In this document: positions 61,600 to 64,000 of the stretch, one piece after another | How positions within the stretch are numbered: the stretch's first letter is position 1 | Layout of the letters: each line of letters opens with the position of its first letter | NCBI GenBank assembly: GCA_010015655.1 | Contig: ML976663.1 | Span: forward strand, 947,359 to 1,011,358 | DNA: 64,000 bases | From: Bimuria novae-zelandiae CBS 107.79 | Lineage: Eukaryota > Ascomycota > Dothideomycetes > Pleosporales > Didymosphaeriaceae | Direction: 5' to 3' | Made by a program: the position numbers and the translations under genes | Notes under the pieces: model-generated | What the model saw: only the letters and a program-made list of their open reading frames with translations | The model's database searches: none | Told to the model about the DNA's origin: nothing

Positions 61600-64000
61600 A
61601 GTAATCGATTCTTGTACGTTATTTAAAACACGGATTTACTAGCTAAATATTAACCTTTTAATGCATTTAAAGAATTTGTAAGTACTTTATAAGGTTACTA
61701 AATAAAGCTAGGTTACTACTAATAGTACTATAGGCTATAATTAATTATCTTAAAAATAATATTAGTATTATAAAGATTTAAAAAGACACTAAGTAGCCTA
61801 CTTAATAATTAAGAGGATTTTACTTAGCTTAAAATACTAAGGATAGCCTTACCTGCCAGCCTACGTATATGTTAAGATCCTAAGGGAGTAGCTAATTCCT
61901 AAGGGGCTAAGGTTAGTTCTTAGGTAGGAATACTTTATAGGATAAGAGAGGGTTATAGTAATAGCTCGCGCTTGTCACTAGGGCGCTAGTATTAAAAGTA
62001 TATATAGTATAATTAAATTAATAAGGTAGCTTATTCAGATCCAAACAATAGATTAATAAATAGGTTAAATATAATAATAGAAGAGACTATCCTTGTGTCT
62101 CTATATATATGACCGGTCCTAAGAATCCTAGGTATCCTAAGAATCCCAAAGTCCTATATGCCAAGATACTTCTAGGACGCCTAATATTTCTAGGACGCGT
62201 GACTTAGTCACGTAATCCGTGGCTAAGTTAGGAATCTTAGCTTAGTTATATAAATAAGTGCCTATGCCCCGCCTCGCGTTATATTAGGTCTTAATAGATC
62301 CTAATATTAACCCCCTCCTCTAGACTTAATATCCTTATAAGTTAACTACCTATAAAGCTGCTTTCCTAATCTGCCTAATACTATTATTTATAAGCTAATC
62401 GTCTTAAGCAAAATTACGTATTTACTATAGTTACCTATTTATACTATACTAAAAAGTAATTACCTTATTAGTTATTATTATTGCACTTAAAGTGCACAAA
62501 TTATGTTTAGTATAGTAATTAAAAGTGTAAGCTAGAGGATATTACTTTACTAAATTATTTAAAAATAGATACTAAGTTAGAAAGGTTAGAAAAGTTAGAG
62601 GCTAAAAAGGAGGTAAAACTTTAGGTAAAAGAAGAGCTCGCTTATGTAGCGCTTTTATATACTTATTTAGTATAAGAGAAGATAGCGCGTTTGCGTAATT
62701 AGCGTAAGAAGTTACGTTAGAAGGAATAAGAGTTATTTAATTATAGGATATTTATAGTAGATAAGTTAGAGGCCCTAGAGGCTCGCGAGGAACTAGCGTA
62801 GGCGATAATATTAGTTAACCTAAATGCTACTTTAGGCGCTAAGGTAATAGACTAGTTTATTATCTAGTTAAAGCCTTCCTCTTCTGCTACGTAGTGTTTA
62901 TCTTTAGTATAGTTATATTATAAGTCTCTTTTCCTTTAAAACTTTCTTTTATTACTCTAGTATAGTAGTAGTAATTATAGATCTAGTTTCGTGCCTTTTT
63001 TAGAAGTTACTAGTAGTTCTTGTAAAGTTTAGATTCTAGTTTTTATATATTTTTTAAGTATGGGTATCCTTTCTACTTAACTAACTATTTTTATAAAAAT
63101 TTATTATCTTAGAAGTCTTTTTATTTAATTTCTTTATATCCTAAGAGTATTTTAACTTTAAATTTATTTTCTTCCTCTAGCTAGTAGTAAAAGGTTGTTT
63201 TAACTAGCGTTTTAAGATTTACTAGTTTAAGTTAGTCTATATAAAATACTAGGTGTATTTTTACGTCTAGCGATAGTTCTAATTAGTAGTTAACTAGTAA
63301 TATTTATTTAATAATAAAAAATCGTCTAACTTTAATATAATCTAGTTTCTTGTGCTTTTTTTTTTAGGTTTAAAGATTTTTTGTAAGTAGATATGCTTTA
63401 TCCCCCTTTTTTAGCTAAGGTGCCGTTTTTCTTTTTTAGTTTGTGTAAAAAATACTTTACTATTAAGCTTTTTTAAGGTTCTCTTAGAGATGTGCATATA
63501 TTTTCTTTATAGTTTTTATTATATTTATTACTTCTTCTACCCTAATTATTGTAGGAAGCATTTAATTAAAGAGATATAAGTATCTTTTGTAGTTTATATA
63601 GAATAGTGTAAATCCTGTTACTATTAATATCTTATTGTTGTATGCTAGCTGTGCCATAGGTAGTAGGAAAATCTAGTTATTCTTCTAGTTATTACAGTAG
63701 ATACGTAGGTACGTTTTAATTATCTAGTTTGTACGTTCTGTCTGTCTGTCGGTTTGCGGATAGTATGCTATTAATAGTTTTTATTTTATTTTAATTAGTG
63801 CTATAAGTGTTATCTAGTAGTTTAAGGTAAAGAGTTTGTCTCTATTACTAATAATTATTTTTAGGATGCTATAGTGTTATATAAGTTAATTTAGTATAAG
63901 GAATGTAAGTTCCTTAGCTATAGTTATTTTCTAGCATAGTAGTAATTCTACGTATTTAGTAAATTAATATATAATATTTAGTATTGTATTATAGGTAATT
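61600..64000. mobile_element. RIP-degraded retrotransposon DNA at the right edge
   Basis: TA-rich DNA with stops in all frames. Parts that can be named: a possible LTR at about 61868-62313 (starts TGTTAAGATCC; complement of its end starts GTTAATATTAGGATC); a plus-strand coiled-coil Gag-like stretch at about 62560-62860 (ARLRNQRKKLRQKEQEL after reading TAG as CAG); and a minus-strand Gypsy integrase from 64000 down to about 63300. The strands differ, so at least two elements meet here. The element continues beyond the window. Confidence 0.7.
63300..64000 (-). mobile_element. Gypsy integrase fragment, cut by the window edge
   Basis: On the minus strand around 63.8-63.6 kb one reads TAYHPQTDGQTERTN, with TAG for CAG and ATA for ACA in places, then AQLAYNN. 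This is the signature C-terminal half of the Ty3/Gypsy integrase core. A basic stretch KYFLHKLKKKNG follows toward 63.4 kb. Confidence 0.8.

Noticed and set aside
1..64000. CRISPR arrays, bacterial operons, tRNA or rRNA genes.
   Set aside because: The sequence is fungal; no regularly spaced repeats and no cloverleaf or rRNA-like stretches were recognised by eye. A tRNAscan run would be decisive for tRNAs.

Overview
This window is nuclear DNA of a filamentous ascomycete (Pezizomycotina). A Dothideomycete is my best guess, but the species cannot be read from the sequence. The evidence is short introns of about 47-60 nt with GT..CTGAC..AG signals, a Zn2Cys6 regulator, a PTS2-targeted peroxisomal thiolase, a GH31 glucosidase, and a sharp split between GC-balanced gene DNA and AT-rich DNA. 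In the AT-rich DNA CpA and TpG are scarce and CAG/TGG codons have become TAG/TAA. That is the signature of repeat-induced point mutation (RIP).

Layout. 1-13.7 kb is GC-balanced: an inactive E2-like (FTS/AKTIP-type) protein on the minus strand, an MFS transporter and a Ppr1-type Zn2Cys6 regulator. 13.77-37.73 kb is a 24 kb AT-rich block. It resolves into ten transposable elements nested inside one another, each bounded by a target-site duplication, and all lying inside one Fot1/pogo-type transposon. That transposon landed in the first exon of a gene of an F-box/2EXR-like family, whose reading frame runs straight across the excised element. 37.73-40.06 kb holds the rest of that broken gene and a second broken paralogue. 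40.6-49.1 kb has the thiolase gene, with three CCTCGG-type sites upstream, and a 1625-residue secreted polysaccharide-deacetylase-like protein with five tandem beta-sandwich-like modules. 49.6-51.4 kb is a RIP-degraded relic. 51.98-60.5 kb carries a four-exon, 16-cysteine, three-repeat secreted protein (effector candidate), an MDP-1-type HAD phosphatase, a broken cytochrome P450 and an agdC-type alpha-glucosidase. From 61.07 kb a gene remnant runs into a second AT-rich block with a Gypsy integrase at the right edge.

How it fits together. I see no biosynthetic cluster. The main story is the nested stack, whose order of insertion can be read from target duplications and from reading frames that resume on each side (gene, then Fot1-H, then Fot1-A, a hAT-like element and Gypsy-2, then deeper insertions). 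The other notable points are the multi-module deacetylase and the orphan repeat-containing secreted protein between two AT-rich tracts. Coordinates of introns and element ends are from reading by eye; no database search was possible.
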